NCBI GenBank assembly: GCA_905479015.1
Contig: CAJQKV010000027.1
Location: 1-64,000 of the forward strand
Length of the DNA stretch: 64,000 nt
Origin: an uncultured Cyclobacteriaceae bacterium
GTDB lineage: Bacteria > Bacteroidota > Bacteroidia > Cytophagales > Cyclobacteriaceae
Reading direction: 5' to 3'
This document shows, in pieces, positions 56,190 to 64,000 of the stretch (the stretch's first letter is position 1; each line of letters starts with the position of its first letter). The translations under genes and the position numbers were made by a program. Below the pieces are notes generated by a model that saw only the letters and a list, made by a program, of their open reading frames with translations, did not search any database and had not been told where the DNA came from.

Positions 56190-57066
56190 GGTGTGATGAT
56201 TTTTTTTTATTTCTACGAGTAAACAATTTAAGCAGGCCTGGAACGTAGTCTTCTTCGGTTGAGATACGGGTATAATTGGCATCATTGCGTGCACAAAAGC
56301 GTTCCAAATCAGCAGTATTTGTCTGGTGGGTTTGGTCCATTATTTTTCTAAACTTAGCCGAGGAACTGTTGATCCAAATGTTTTGCTGAGATTCATTTTC
56401 GTACAGCGGAACAATGCCCACTTTAGGAAATTGGGATTCTCTTGGATGATAGAGTTGAATCGCGATGAGATCGTGCTTACGCGCCATACCTTTAAGGCTT
56501 TGCAGGTAGCCGTCATCTATAAAATCCGAAATAACAAAAATGACACTTCGTCTTTTGAGTATGTTGAGTAGGTATTTAATCCCTTTATTCAAGTCGGTTT
56601 TTTTTGATTTGGGTACCAATTTGAACAATGAATTGATGATTTCATAAGAATGTTTGATGCCTTTGGCCGGCTTAATGTAACTTTCTACTTCATCCGAATA
56701 GCACATGAGACCTACCTGACTGTTTTCTTTGATGGCAGAGATAGACAGTAGGGCGGTCAACTCCTTACCAATGTTTATTTTTTGATGCCCTTCTTTACCT
56801 ATTTCCTGTGAAGCCGAGACATCCAACATGAAAAAGACCGTTTGTTCTTTTTCCTCTTTGAAGGTTTTAATAAAGGTTCCTTGACCTTTTGCAGTCACAT
56901 TCCAGTCGATCGATCGAATGTCATCCCCATATTGATAAGTCCTCACATCATCAAACTCAAGTCCTGATCCTTTAAATATAGATTTAAAATCACCTTGCAT
57001 TTGAGAGTTAATTGCTTTTCGCACTCTTATCTCATATTTTCGTAACTTCTTGAGGATTTCCTTCAT
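56179..57066 (-). CDS. DUF58 (vWA-like) protein
   Basis: A 295-residue protein of the DUF58 family, usually the partner of MoxR AAA ATPases. Characteristic are FKGSGLEFDDVRTYQYGDD, IRSIDWNVTAKGQGTFIK, and the vWA-like MLDVSASQEIG. No MoxR gene is in this operon. Its start faces the DUF4296 gene across a 45-bp divergent gap. Confidence 0.9.
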   Translation of the reverse strand: MKEILKKLRKYEIRVRKAINSQMQGDFKSIFKGSGLEFDDVRTYQYGDDIRSIDWNVTAKGQGTFIKTFKEEKEQTVFFMLDVSASQEIGKEGHQKINIGKELTALLSISAIKENSQVGLMCYSDEVESYIKPAKGIKHSYEIINSLFKLVPKSKKTDLNKGIKYLLNILKRRSVIFVISDFIDDGYLQSLKGMARKHDLIAIQLYHPRESQFPKVGIVPLYENESQQNIWINSSSAKFRKIMDQTHQTNTADLERFCARNDANYTRISTEEDYVPGLLKLFTRRNKKKSSHRAR

Positions 57067-57111
57067 GTACCCTAATTTAGTGGCAAAACTATATACATTA
57101 ATGTTTATCTA

Positions 57112-57450
57112 ATGCGTCGATCTTTTTATTTCATTATTTGCATCATCATGGGGTGTAACACCCCTGATCAGACCCCTGATACCTTGCTCAACGAGGTAGT
57201 CATGAGTAATATTTTACTTGATGTCCATCTTTTGGAATCAAAAATAAATACTCTCGGAAAAAAAGGAGATACTTCTTTTCAAATTTATGATCATTTTGAA
57301 AAATTAATTTTAGAAAAACATGGTGTAGACTCTTTGGTATATACTCAAAACTTAGCTTATTATTTGGAGCACCCCAGCTTACTTGAAAAGGTATATACGG
57401 CCATCATAGATAGTCTTTTGCTCAGAGAGAACACCAAAAGGATCGATTAG
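57112..57450 (+). CDS. DUF4296 lipoprotein
   Basis: A 112-residue lipoprotein (Cys15 in FIICIIMGC) with a helical body matching DUF4296: LLNEVVMSNILLDVHLLESK and YYLEHPSLLEKVYTAIIDSL. Function unknown. The mature start CNTPDQ has no export signal, so it should face the periplasm. The stop overlaps the mutS2 GTG start (TAGTG). Confidence 0.85.
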   Translation: MRRSFYFIICIIMGCNTPDQTPDTLLNEVVMSNILLDVHLLESKINTLGKKGDTSFQIYDHFEKLILEKHGVDSLVYTQNLAYYLEHPSLLEKVYTAIIDSLLLRENTKRID

Positions 57451-59822
57451 TGCGCATTTACCCAACTCAAATTGAGCAAAAATTAGAAGTTGATCAGATA
57501 CGAGATTTGATCAAAGGTTATTGTCAAATGCCTGTTTCAGGAGCATTGGTGATGTCGACATCACCATCAGTCAATTATGGTGAGATCAGGCAGCGACTGA
57601 TGCAAACCTCAGACTACATTAAAATCACAGAAAACGATGCAGGCTATCCAAAAGGGAATTTAGAAGATATCAAACCGCTGTTGATTAAAATTAAGTTGAA
57701 AGGCAGTTATCTAGGTGCCGATGATTTTTTCTTATTAAGCAAGGGTAATAGAATTTTAAGTCAGTGGCAGCAATTTCTTTCTAAGAACAAGGAATCCTAT
57801 ACTTGGCTGGCCCAACTCGCCGGTGATTTCGAGGTAGATCAGGCCTTGTCAGATAAGATAGACGAAGTGATCGATGAGCGGGGAGAAGTACGTGACAGTG
57901 CCAGTCCAGCGCTCATGAAAATCCGACGTGACATCGTAAAGTCTGAGCAGAAGGTACGCAAATCTATCAGAACCATATTTGATCAAGTCAAGAAAGATCA
58001 TTTTACGGATGAGAGTGGTGAAATCACCATCAGAGAAGGCAGATTAGTGATTCCGGTTAAAGCGGAATTCAAGCGAAAAGTAGCAGGATTTGTCCATGAT
58101 GAATCTGCTACTGGACAAACCGTCTTCATGGAACCGACCCAAGTACTCGAATTGAATAATATGGTTCGTGAGCTGGGCTATCAAGAGCAACGCGAGGTGC
58201 TTAGGGTATTGACCCAATTGAGTAATCGGGTCAGAATAAATTTAAGTGAGTTAGAAAAAGGTGCTGATTTTCTACCGAAACTAGATTTCATAAAAGCGAA
58301 GGCCAAGTTTGCTTATCAATTTGGCGCCTGTATTCCGATACTCAAAAAAACGCCCGGCATGGAGCTGATCAAGGCCGTACATCCATTACTTTGGAAGGTC
58401 AATCAGGAGCAGCAGAAAGCAGTGGTGCCTTTAGATCTTCATTTGTCCCATCAAGAACATAGGTTTTTAATTATTTCCGGCCCCAATGCGGGAGGTAAGT
58501 CGGTAGCCATGAAAACCGTAGGTTTGCTGCAATATATGCTCCAATGCGGGTTTCCAGTTACCGTGGATCCTGCGTCTACTTTTGGTGTATTTGATCAAAT
58601 ATTTATTGACATCGGAGATTCACAGTCACTAGAAAATGATTTGAGTACCTACAGTAGTCGACTTACTGCCATGAAATATTTCAGTGAATGGGCAGACCGA
58701 AAATCCTTGATATTGATGGATGAATTTGGCACGGGTACAGAACCTCAATTTGGTGGAGCCATTGCTGAGGCATTGCTGAATAGGCTGGTTCATCAACAGT
58801 CATATGGGGTCATTACTACACATTATGCCAATATCAAAAAATATGCAGACCATGCGAAGGGTATGGTCAATGGGGCGATGCGCTATGATACCGATCATTT
58901 GGCCCCACTTTATGAGTTGGAGATCGGAAAGCCCGGCAGCTCCTTTGCTTTGGAAATCGCACGAAAAATCGGTTTGAATAATGATCTGATAGCCTATGCT
59001 AAAAGCAAAATAGGGGTCAGTCAGGTAGATTATGATAAAATGTTGACCGAGTTGCAAGGCGATAAGGCAAAATATGAGAAACTCAACCAAGACTTAACCC
59101 ACAAAGAGTCCCAATTGAAGCAATTGCGCAATGATTATTTGTCTTTGAAGGAGATGTTAGAATCAGACAAAAAACGCATCATACGCGAATCAAAAGTGGA
59201 AGCGGGTCGAATTTTAGAGGGTGCCAATAAAGAAATAGAGCGGGTCATTCGAGACATCAAAGAATCCAATGCAGACAAAGAAAAAACGCGTGCAGGTCGG
59301 GAAAGCATCGCGGATTTGAAATTGAAAATGGCCATTACATCTGAAAAAAGAAAGGCTCATTCAGCCACTTTTAAGGTTGGAGATCAGGTGCGTATCAAAA
59401 ATCATGAGGGAACAGGTACCTTGCTACACATCAAAGGGAAAAAAGCGCAAGTCGTTTTTGGGTCTTTGACCTCTTTTGTTCAACTGGATCGATTAGAAAA
59501 GATTTCAGGAGCGGCGGGAAGTACAACTCAGAAAAAAAGGCGTATCGGGGGTCTTGATTTGACCCAAAGACAAGAGCATTTTAATAGAGCGCTTGATGTG
59601 AGGGGAAAGCGACCGGAGGAAGTCTTAGCTATTTTAGATGCCTTTATGGATGATGCCATTGTTCTGGGCAACGCAAACTTGAAAATCATTCATGGGAAAG
59701 GTCATGGGGTGCTGAGAGAGGTGATCAGAACCCACCTGAAAACCTACCGCAACATCGAAACGATGCAAGACGAACACGTAGATCGCGGGGGCAGCGGCAT
59801 TACGCTGATCAACTTAAAGTAG
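57450..59822 (+). CDS. mutS2: MutS2-family ATPase/nuclease with Smr domain
   Basis: A 790-residue MutS2. It has the MutS core and clamp (about 1-320), the ABC-type ATPase with Walker A ISGPNAGGKSVAMKTVG (about residue 343) and Walker B LILMDEFGTGTEPQFGG, a coiled-coil (about 520-640) and the C-terminal Smr domain with LDVRGKRPEEV and HGKGHGVLREV. MutS2 acts against recombination intermediates and in ribosome rescue. The start is GTG, coupled to DUF4296. Confidence 0.95.
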   Translation: MRIYPTQIEQKLEVDQIRDLIKGYCQMPVSGALVMSTSPSVNYGEIRQRLMQTSDYIKITENDAGYPKGNLEDIKPLLIKIKLKGSYLGADDFFLLSKGNRILSQWQQFLSKNKESYTWLAQLAGDFEVDQALSDKIDEVIDERGEVRDSASPALMKIRRDIVKSEQKVRKSIRTIFDQVKKDHFTDESGEITIREGRLVIPVKAEFKRKVAGFVHDESATGQTVFMEPTQVLELNNMVRELGYQEQREVLRVLTQLSNRVRINLSELEKGADFLPKLDFIKAKAKFAYQFGACIPILKKTPGMELIKAVHPLLWKVNQEQQKAVVPLDLHLSHQEHRFLIISGPNAGGKSVAMKTVGLLQYMLQCGFPVTVDPASTFGVFDQIFIDIGDSQSLENDLSTYSSRLTAMKYFSEWADRKSLILMDEFGTGTEPQFGGAIAEALLNRLVHQQSYGVITTHYANIKKYADHAKGMVNGAMRYDTDHLAPLYELEIGKPGSSFALEIARKIGLNNDLIAYAKSKIGVSQVDYDKMLTELQGDKAKYEKLNQDLTHKESQLKQLRNDYLSLKEMLESDKKRIIRESKVEAGRILEGANKEIERVIRDIKESNADKEKTRAGRESIADLKLKMAITSEKRKAHSATFKVGDQVRIKNHEGTGTLLHIKGKKAQVVFGSLTSFVQLDRLEKISGAAGSTTQKKRRIGGLDLTQRQEHFNRALDVRGKRPEEVLAILDAFMDDAIVLGNANLKIIHGKGHGVLREVIRTHLKTYRNIETMQDEHVDRGGSGITLINLK

Positions 59823-59920
59823 TCCCTTGATTCAGGATAGAGTTCAACTTTACCACAGCTCTTTTTTTTACTTAAAAAAATAATGATAACATTGGGTATT
59901 ATTAACCAAACAAATGAACC

Positions 59921-60592
59921 ATGAAAAAGAATTTATTTATCATTATCGCATGGATGGCTACGAGCCTTTCTTATGCGCAGAGTATCCGCGTATATAATTT
60001 TAATTTTAATGATGGCGTTGAAGCTGAAGTGGGTAAAATATTTAAGGAGTTTCAAGACCGTGAGCGTAACTCTGGTTATGCGATCTTGCAGCGAGTAAGC
60101 TTTTTGGATGGAGTTACGCATCGTGCACTCTTCACGGGAGATCCAGCGAATTGGGGTTTTAAGGAAGAGGTCGGTGATGCTGAATGGGACGGATTTCTCA
60201 GTAGGATGTGGATGCATCAACGAGCCAAAGCACCAGGCTCGTATACAGCAAAATCATTGGCATGGAAATCAGGAGATCGTGAAAAAAATAATGTAGGACA
60301 AATGTGGATCATGAAGGTAGCTGATTCAAAAAAATACCTTGCTGCTCATAATAAGTTTGTGGAGCAAACAGCAGATATAATAGGTGACCGTTCGATAGGT
60401 TTTGGTAAGTTAAATATGGGTAGGAATGGGGCTACTCATTATGCGGTATTTTACGGAGATAACTTAAGTGATGTCGAGCTTACCATGGACAAGATAAGAG
60501 CATCTAAGGCATACGAAGAATTAGTTGAAAATCGGGGAGAGGCCGAGGTATTGAATAGCTATATGGTCAATACCTTGATGATGTTAGATTAA
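59921..60592 (+). CDS. Secreted protein, possibly two ferredoxin-like domains
   Basis: A 223-residue protein with a signal peptide cut after SLSYAQ (about residue 20). Like the 52196 protein, it looks to hold two modules: about 22-110 (IRVYNFNFNDGVEAEVGKIF) and 125-215 (MWIMKVADSKKYLAAHNKFV), each beta-strand/helix/beta hairpin. No family or catalytic residue is recognised. The two genes share general design rather than close sequence identity. Terminated by a strong hairpin. Confidence 0.6.
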   Translation: MKKNLFIIIAWMATSLSYAQSIRVYNFNFNDGVEAEVGKIFKEFQDRERNSGYAILQRVSFLDGVTHRALFTGDPANWGFKEEVGDAEWDGFLSRMWMHQRAKAPGSYTAKSLAWKSGDREKNNVGQMWIMKVADSKKYLAAHNKFVEQTADIIGDRSIGFGKLNMGRNGATHYAVFYGDNLSDVELTMDKIRASKAYEELVENRGEAEVLNSYMVNTLMMLD

Positions 60593-60614
60593 ATACTAAA
60601 CAATAACATACAAG

Positions 60615-60648
60615 AAGAGTGGTCACTAATAGGTCCGCTCTTTTTTTT
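60615..60648 (+). terminator. Rho-independent terminator
   Basis: AAGAGTGG pairs with CCGCTCTT (one G-U) around a 12-base loop and is followed by eight T. It lies 22 bases after the secreted-protein stop. Confidence 0.88.
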
Positions 60649-60808
60649 GTTTGCTATTTTAAAATAAGCATCGTCGTACACAAATCAATTTTTTCTATAT
60701 TTTTTTCATGAAATCGTGTAATATGATTGGATGACATCTGATATTTGTACTTGGTTGTTTTTTGTAGTTAACCCAAATGATGTACGTTGCATATAGAATA
60801 GATAGTTG

Positions 60809-61636
60809 ATGATATTGATCGGTGACGTAGGAGGTACCAAGACCGAATGGATGGTGTTGGAAAATGGGGTTTCTAGAACATTCAAGACCCTTGGAGTGAA
60901 CCTGGTTCATGAGAAGCTGACTGAATTCTTGAAGAAGGTAGCGACGTCCCTTCAACCTTTCAGCGAGGCCGAACAAGTCTACCTGTATTTTGCAGGTTTA
61001 TTGGATGTGCCGCGTCAGAGAAGAAATGCGCTTAATGAAATTAAAAATAGCTTCCCAAAGGCAAAAATTGTCATTGAAAATGATCTCTTAGGTGCGGCAA
61101 GAGGAGCTTATCAGAAATCTCCAGGATGGATTGGGATCTTGGGGACAGGTGCCAATTTTGCGTATTACAATGGCAAGGTGATCACGCAAAGAATACCCTC
61201 TCTAGGTTATATACTAGGTGATGAGGGCAGTGGCGCTGCTTTTGGTAAAAAACTATTGGCAGATTTCGCACGTCAAAAACTACCTTTAGATTTGGAAAAC
61301 GAGTTTCGCAAAGCTTATAAACTCGATGAAGCGACCTTGATCAGCAAGGTTTACGACCCTGTAGGCTCCAAAGCCTTTTTAGCAAGTTTCAGCTTCTTTT
61401 TACATACTCATTTGAGCCATCCCTATTGTCATCAATTGGTGTATCAGGCATTTTTAGAGCATTTTAAAGCTGTAGCTGGTAATTACAATCCAGGTACCTT
61501 GGTCAGTTATGCCGGATCGATTGCGTATCAATTCAGTACTGTGCTTGAAGCCGCCGCTGCCTCTGTGGGTATCGTTATTAATTCTATTGTGCCAACCCCT
61601 ATTGAAGGGCTTGCAAATTATCATAAATTATCATAA
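60809..61636 (+). CDS. BadF-type sugar kinase, probably MurNAc/GlcNAc kinase
   Basis: A 275-residue ASKHA-fold kinase. The phosphate-1 loop is LIGDVGGTKTEWMVLENG at the start, then WIGILGTGANFAYYNG, and GYILGDEGSGAAFGKKLLAD as in N-acetylglucosamine kinases. murQ follows 13 bp later, so by analogy with MurK of peptidoglycan recycling it may phosphorylate MurNAc as well as GlcNAc; this is inferred from context. ATG 60809 is taken. Confidence 0.82.
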   Translation: MILIGDVGGTKTEWMVLENGVSRTFKTLGVNLVHEKLTEFLKKVATSLQPFSEAEQVYLYFAGLLDVPRQRRNALNEIKNSFPKAKIVIENDLLGAARGAYQKSPGWIGILGTGANFAYYNGKVITQRIPSLGYILGDEGSGAAFGKKLLADFARQKLPLDLENEFRKAYKLDEATLISKVYDPVGSKAFLASFSFFLHTHLSHPYCHQLVYQAFLEHFKAVAGNYNPGTLVSYAGSIAYQFSTVLEAAAASVGIVINSIVPTPIEGLANYHKLS

Positions 61637-61649
61637 AATAGTAAGGTTA

Positions 61650-62456
61650 ATGTCTATCACAGAGTCATCTTCTCCCTATCAAGATTTAGAAAAACTAGCT
61701 CTAGGCGAGGTACTGGAAGGGATCAATAAAGAAGATCAAAAAGTAGCGCTTGCTGTATCCAAAAAAATGGATCAGATTGCATCCCTCATCGAGCAGATCG
61801 TTGTCAGGATGAAGTCAGGCGGTCGAATCTTTTATTTAGGTGCTGGGACCAGTGGTCGTTTGGGTATCTTAGACGCTTCAGAATGTCCACCCACCTTCGG
61901 CGTGGGCCATGATGTGGTGATCGGCATCATTGCGGGAGGTGATGGCGCCATTAGAAAAGCGGTAGAGTTTGCCGAGGATAACGATCAGCAGGCCTGGAAT
62001 GACCTAAGCGCCTACCAACCTAGTGCGCAAGACAGCTTGATCGGACTGGCTGCTTCGGGTACGACGCCCTATGTATTAGGGGGAATACGAGAAGCCAGAA
62101 AGCATGGATTGTTGACCGGATGTATCGTCTGTAATCCAGAGAGTGCGCTTGCCCAGGCCGTAGAATTTCCCATAGAGATCGTCATGGGTCCTGAATATGT
62201 CACGGGCAGCACCCGGATGAAGGCAGGCACTGCGCAGAAGTTGGTACTCAATATGATCAGCACCGCGGTCATGATTCAGTTGGGAAGGGTAAAAGGTAAT
62301 AAAATGGTAGACATGCAATTGAGCAATGATAAGTTGATAGATCGAGGCGTCAAAATGATTGTCATGGAGACGGGTCTAGATCGTGTAGCGGCAGCCGCAC
62401 TTCTGAATACCCATGGTTCGGTGCGCAAGGCCATAGATGCATACAATAAAAGTTGA
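61650..62456 (+). CDS. murQ: N-acetylmuramic acid 6-phosphate etherase
   Basis: A 268-residue SIS-domain enzyme that cleaves the lactyl ether of MurNAc-6-phosphate to give GlcNAc-6-phosphate, a step of cell-wall recycling. The signature FYLGAGTSGRLGILDASECP is at about 57-76, with VTGSTRMKAGTAQKLVLNMI later. It is about 30 residues shorter than E. coli MurQ at the C-terminus. ATG 61650 (after a GTAAGG site) is chosen rather than the frame start inside the kinase gene. Confidence 0.94.
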   Translation: MSITESSSPYQDLEKLALGEVLEGINKEDQKVALAVSKKMDQIASLIEQIVVRMKSGGRIFYLGAGTSGRLGILDASECPPTFGVGHDVVIGIIAGGDGAIRKAVEFAEDNDQQAWNDLSAYQPSAQDSLIGLAASGTTPYVLGGIREARKHGLLTGCIVCNPESALAQAVEFPIEIVMGPEYVTGSTRMKAGTAQKLVLNMISTAVMIQLGRVKGNKMVDMQLSNDKLIDRGVKMIVMETGLDRVAAAALLNTHGSVRKAIDAYNKS

Positions 62457-62480
62457 GTAGACAATTGAGGTTGACATAAA

Positions 62481-63050
62481 ATGCATCAGATAGAACCTTT
62501 TTATAACTGGCTCAAGTACTATGATTCGAGTACAGATGGTCGTTCGCCATTCTCAGGAAAAACCTATAATTATGATACCTATTCAGAGAAAATATACGGC
62601 TACTACATAGACCCCGCTTGGGATTATTTTGGCTCCGAAACGCTTTATATCAAAATACTTTTCTGCGATTATGACGAGGGCTATGTGGTGCTGGAGTTTA
62701 TTGGAGAATGGAACGATGCAATCAACAATGACATCATGCTCCTCAAAAGAAATATTATTGAAGTGCTGCAGGCCGAAGGAATTAATAAATTCATCTTGAT
62801 TGGAGAAAATGTGCTGAATTTCCATGGCAGTGATGACAGTTATTATGAAGAATGGCTCGAAGAAGTCGAAGAGGGTTGGATTGCATGTGTGAGCTTTCCG
62901 GATTTTTTACGGGAAGAAATGGCTAAGTACAACTTAGATGCTTATTTGAATATGGGGGGTACGTTGGAAATCGAAAAATGGCGCACCTTAACTCCGAGTA
63001 CCTTTTATCTTTTGGTTTCGGGTTTGATCAGTAGGAGATTATCCATCTGA
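62481..63050 (+). CDS. Conserved-looking hypothetical acidic protein
   Basis: A 189-residue cytosolic protein rich in Asp, Glu, Tyr and Trp (for example DDSYYEEWLEEVEEGWIACV). The body has an alternating beta/alpha pattern (LYIKILFCDYDEGYVVLEFI; then NKFILIGENVL). No family is recognised. It follows murQ by 24 bp on the same strand, perhaps in the same transcript, and overlaps the convergent SprT gene by 12 bp. Confidence 0.75.
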   Translation: MHQIEPFYNWLKYYDSSTDGRSPFSGKTYNYDTYSEKIYGYYIDPAWDYFGSETLYIKILFCDYDEGYVVLEFIGEWNDAINNDIMLLKRNIIEVLQAEGINKFILIGENVLNFHGSDDSYYEEWLEEVEEGWIACVSFPDFLREEMAKYNLDAYLNMGGTLEIEKWRTLTPSTFYLLVSGLISRRLSI

Positions 63051-63659
63051 AGGGGAAATCTTCTTGACTGAAGCGATCTGAGCGATAAGGTATTTTCTGC
63101 CGCTAGTGATTTGAAGGCAAAGGATGCGGGTCCTTTTTAGCTCAAGATATTGATAAGAAGCTTTATTGAATAAGAATTGATCCCCAACCTGGAGTGTTTT
63201 GAGTAGGCACGTATCATCGGGGTGGTCATACTGCTTCAGCAAGGCATACAGATTTGGATCAGAGCAACTGGAAGCTTTGGGACTGCGCAGGTAGTGGGCC
63301 AATTTTTTGAGGAGTAGATCGGGAAAAACTTGCGGATTGAGCACGGGTAATGAAACCATTTTGAAGGCATTTTTCCATTCTTCACCGTGAGGGTTTACTT
63401 GATTTTTATGTTTTTGATAAGTGATCAGGTGCGCGACTTCATGCAGATAGGTGATCAGAAAAGCATAATGGTTCAGATCATTGTTGATGGTGATGACGTG
63501 CTTTTTTTGAGTGGGTTCAAACCGATAATCTCCAAATTTTGTGCGTCTGCTTTTTTTGATTTTAAATTCAAATCCATGTTGTTGATAGAGTGCCGAGCAA
63601 TAATTAGCCGCCTCTAGGGGTACAAAACGCTTAAAAACGGTTAAATAATCTTTTTTCAA
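63039..63659 (-). CDS. SprT-like metalloprotease-fold protein
   Basis: A 206-residue protein with the SprT zinc motif HEVAHLITYQKHKNQVNPHG (about residues 72-91): two His and a third ligand His in NPHGEEW. The C-terminal third resembles a beta-rich/zinc-ribbon-less tail. The start is TTG at 63659, supported by a strong AAAAAAGGAG ribosome site 8 bases ahead. SprT relatives process DNA-protein crosslinks, but the function of this bacterial branch is unsettled. Confidence 0.85.
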   Translation of the reverse strand: MKKDYLTVFKRFVPLEAANYCSALYQQHGFEFKIKKSRRTKFGDYRFEPTQKKHVITINNDLNHYAFLITYLHEVAHLITYQKHKNQVNPHGEEWKNAFKMVSLPVLNPQVFPDLLLKKLAHYLRSPKASSCSDPNLYALLKQYDHPDDTCLLKTLQVGDQFLFNKASYQYLELKRTRILCLQITSGRKYLIAQIASVKKISPSDG

Positions 63660-63798
63660 TGAATGAGCTCCTTTTTTAATCTATCTAGACCCTAATTTAA
63701 GGTGCGGTCGGTCAAAATAACAGTCAAGTGATCAAGAAAATTTAATTATTGATGTAGCGCATCATTCATTGTTTTTTGTATCTAGGCCCAAATGATGA

Positions 63799-64000
63799 TC
63801 ATTTCATTCTGAAAACCACTTTGATGGGGATGCCTTCGAAATCAAAGTGACTTCGGATCTTATTGATTAAAAATCGTTCATAAGATTCACTTATTTCTTT
63901 TGGATAACTACAGAAAAAGGCAAAAACTACGGAGTGGGTCGGCAGTTGGGTGATGTATTTGATGCCTACGTTCTTTCCTCTGATGGCGGGAGGTGGATTC
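63799..64000 (-). CDS. der: GTPase Der, C-terminal end (partial)
   Basis: The last 66 codons of an open frame cut by the window end. They read NPPPAIRGKNVGIKYITQLP, then a KH-like segment SESYERFLINKIRSHFDFEG and end IKVVFRMK. This matches the C-terminal KH domain of Der/EngA, an essential ribosome-assembly GTPase. The GTPase domains lie outside the window. Confidence 0.9.
   Translation of the reverse strand, partial: NPPPAIRGKNVGIKYITQLPTHSVVFAFFCSYPKEISESYERFLINKIRSHFDFEGIPIKVVFRMK

Overview
The window reads as a chromosomal segment of a Gram-negative Bacteroidota bacterium, probably a marine or environmental Cytophagales/Saprospiria-type lineage. This rests on the AT-rich sequence and on several families typical of that phylum: a lipoprotein-type TamL, DUF1573, DUF3822 next to coaD, DUF4296, DUF4905, DUF4159, TIGR02757, a split transketolase and a DUF58/VWA cluster. 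A 340-residue type II glutamine synthetase and weak Shine-Dalgarno sites fit as well. The genus cannot be told from the sequence. No rRNA, tRNA, CRISPR array, intact insertion sequence or prophage was seen by eye.

Layout. 1-5 kb: tamL, a divergent SpoU RNA methyltransferase, and convergent pgi. 5-6.2 kb: an AT-rich accessory patch with a DoxX-like membrane protein and a possible tiny gene. 6-17 kb: a Ca2+/Na+ antiporter, phosphoglucomutase, trpS, a DUF1573 protein, an M1 aminopeptidase, gyrB, a CoA-binding protein and a MORN/YwqK-repeat protein fused to a predicted outer-membrane domain. 17-23 kb: glutaryl-CoA dehydrogenase, then a nitrogen-assimilation block of amtB, an outer-membrane porin and type II glnA, with prominent inverted repeats between the genes. 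23-26 kb: a class III aminotransferase and both transketolase halves. 26-33.5 kb: an AI-2E family permease, a decayed outer-membrane protein gene, then a minus-strand run of mtaB, a FAH-family hydrolase, an M23 peptidase and bcp, and also DUF4159 and HAD genes. 33.5-36.1 kb: a second accessory patch with a decayed zinc-finger-like gene, a surface-lipoprotein amine oxidase and a Crp-type regulator.

36-51 kb is dense housekeeping: guaA, an LpoA-like TPR/periplasmic-binding protein and hemL in one tight operon; a lipid kinase; kdsB with NfeD and a previously uncalled 54-residue membrane protein; DUF4905 and a LysM/double-psi-barrel protein; pyrE; two Nudix hydrolases; coaD with DUF3822. 51-64 kb: YggS and DUF423, two secreted proteins that may each hold two ferredoxin-like domains, a LysE exporter, DinB, the DUF58/BatD-like/VWA cluster, mutS2, a MurNAc/GlcNAc kinase with murQ (peptidoglycan recycling), SprT, and the 3' end of der.

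Most of the window is ordinary core genome. No clear-cut new defence or biosynthetic system is visible. The less ordinary points are the decayed genes, the small uncalled membrane protein, the surface flavoenzyme, the LpoA-like gene coupled to guaA, the repeat/outer-membrane fusion, and the structured intergenic regions around amtB, the porin and glnA.
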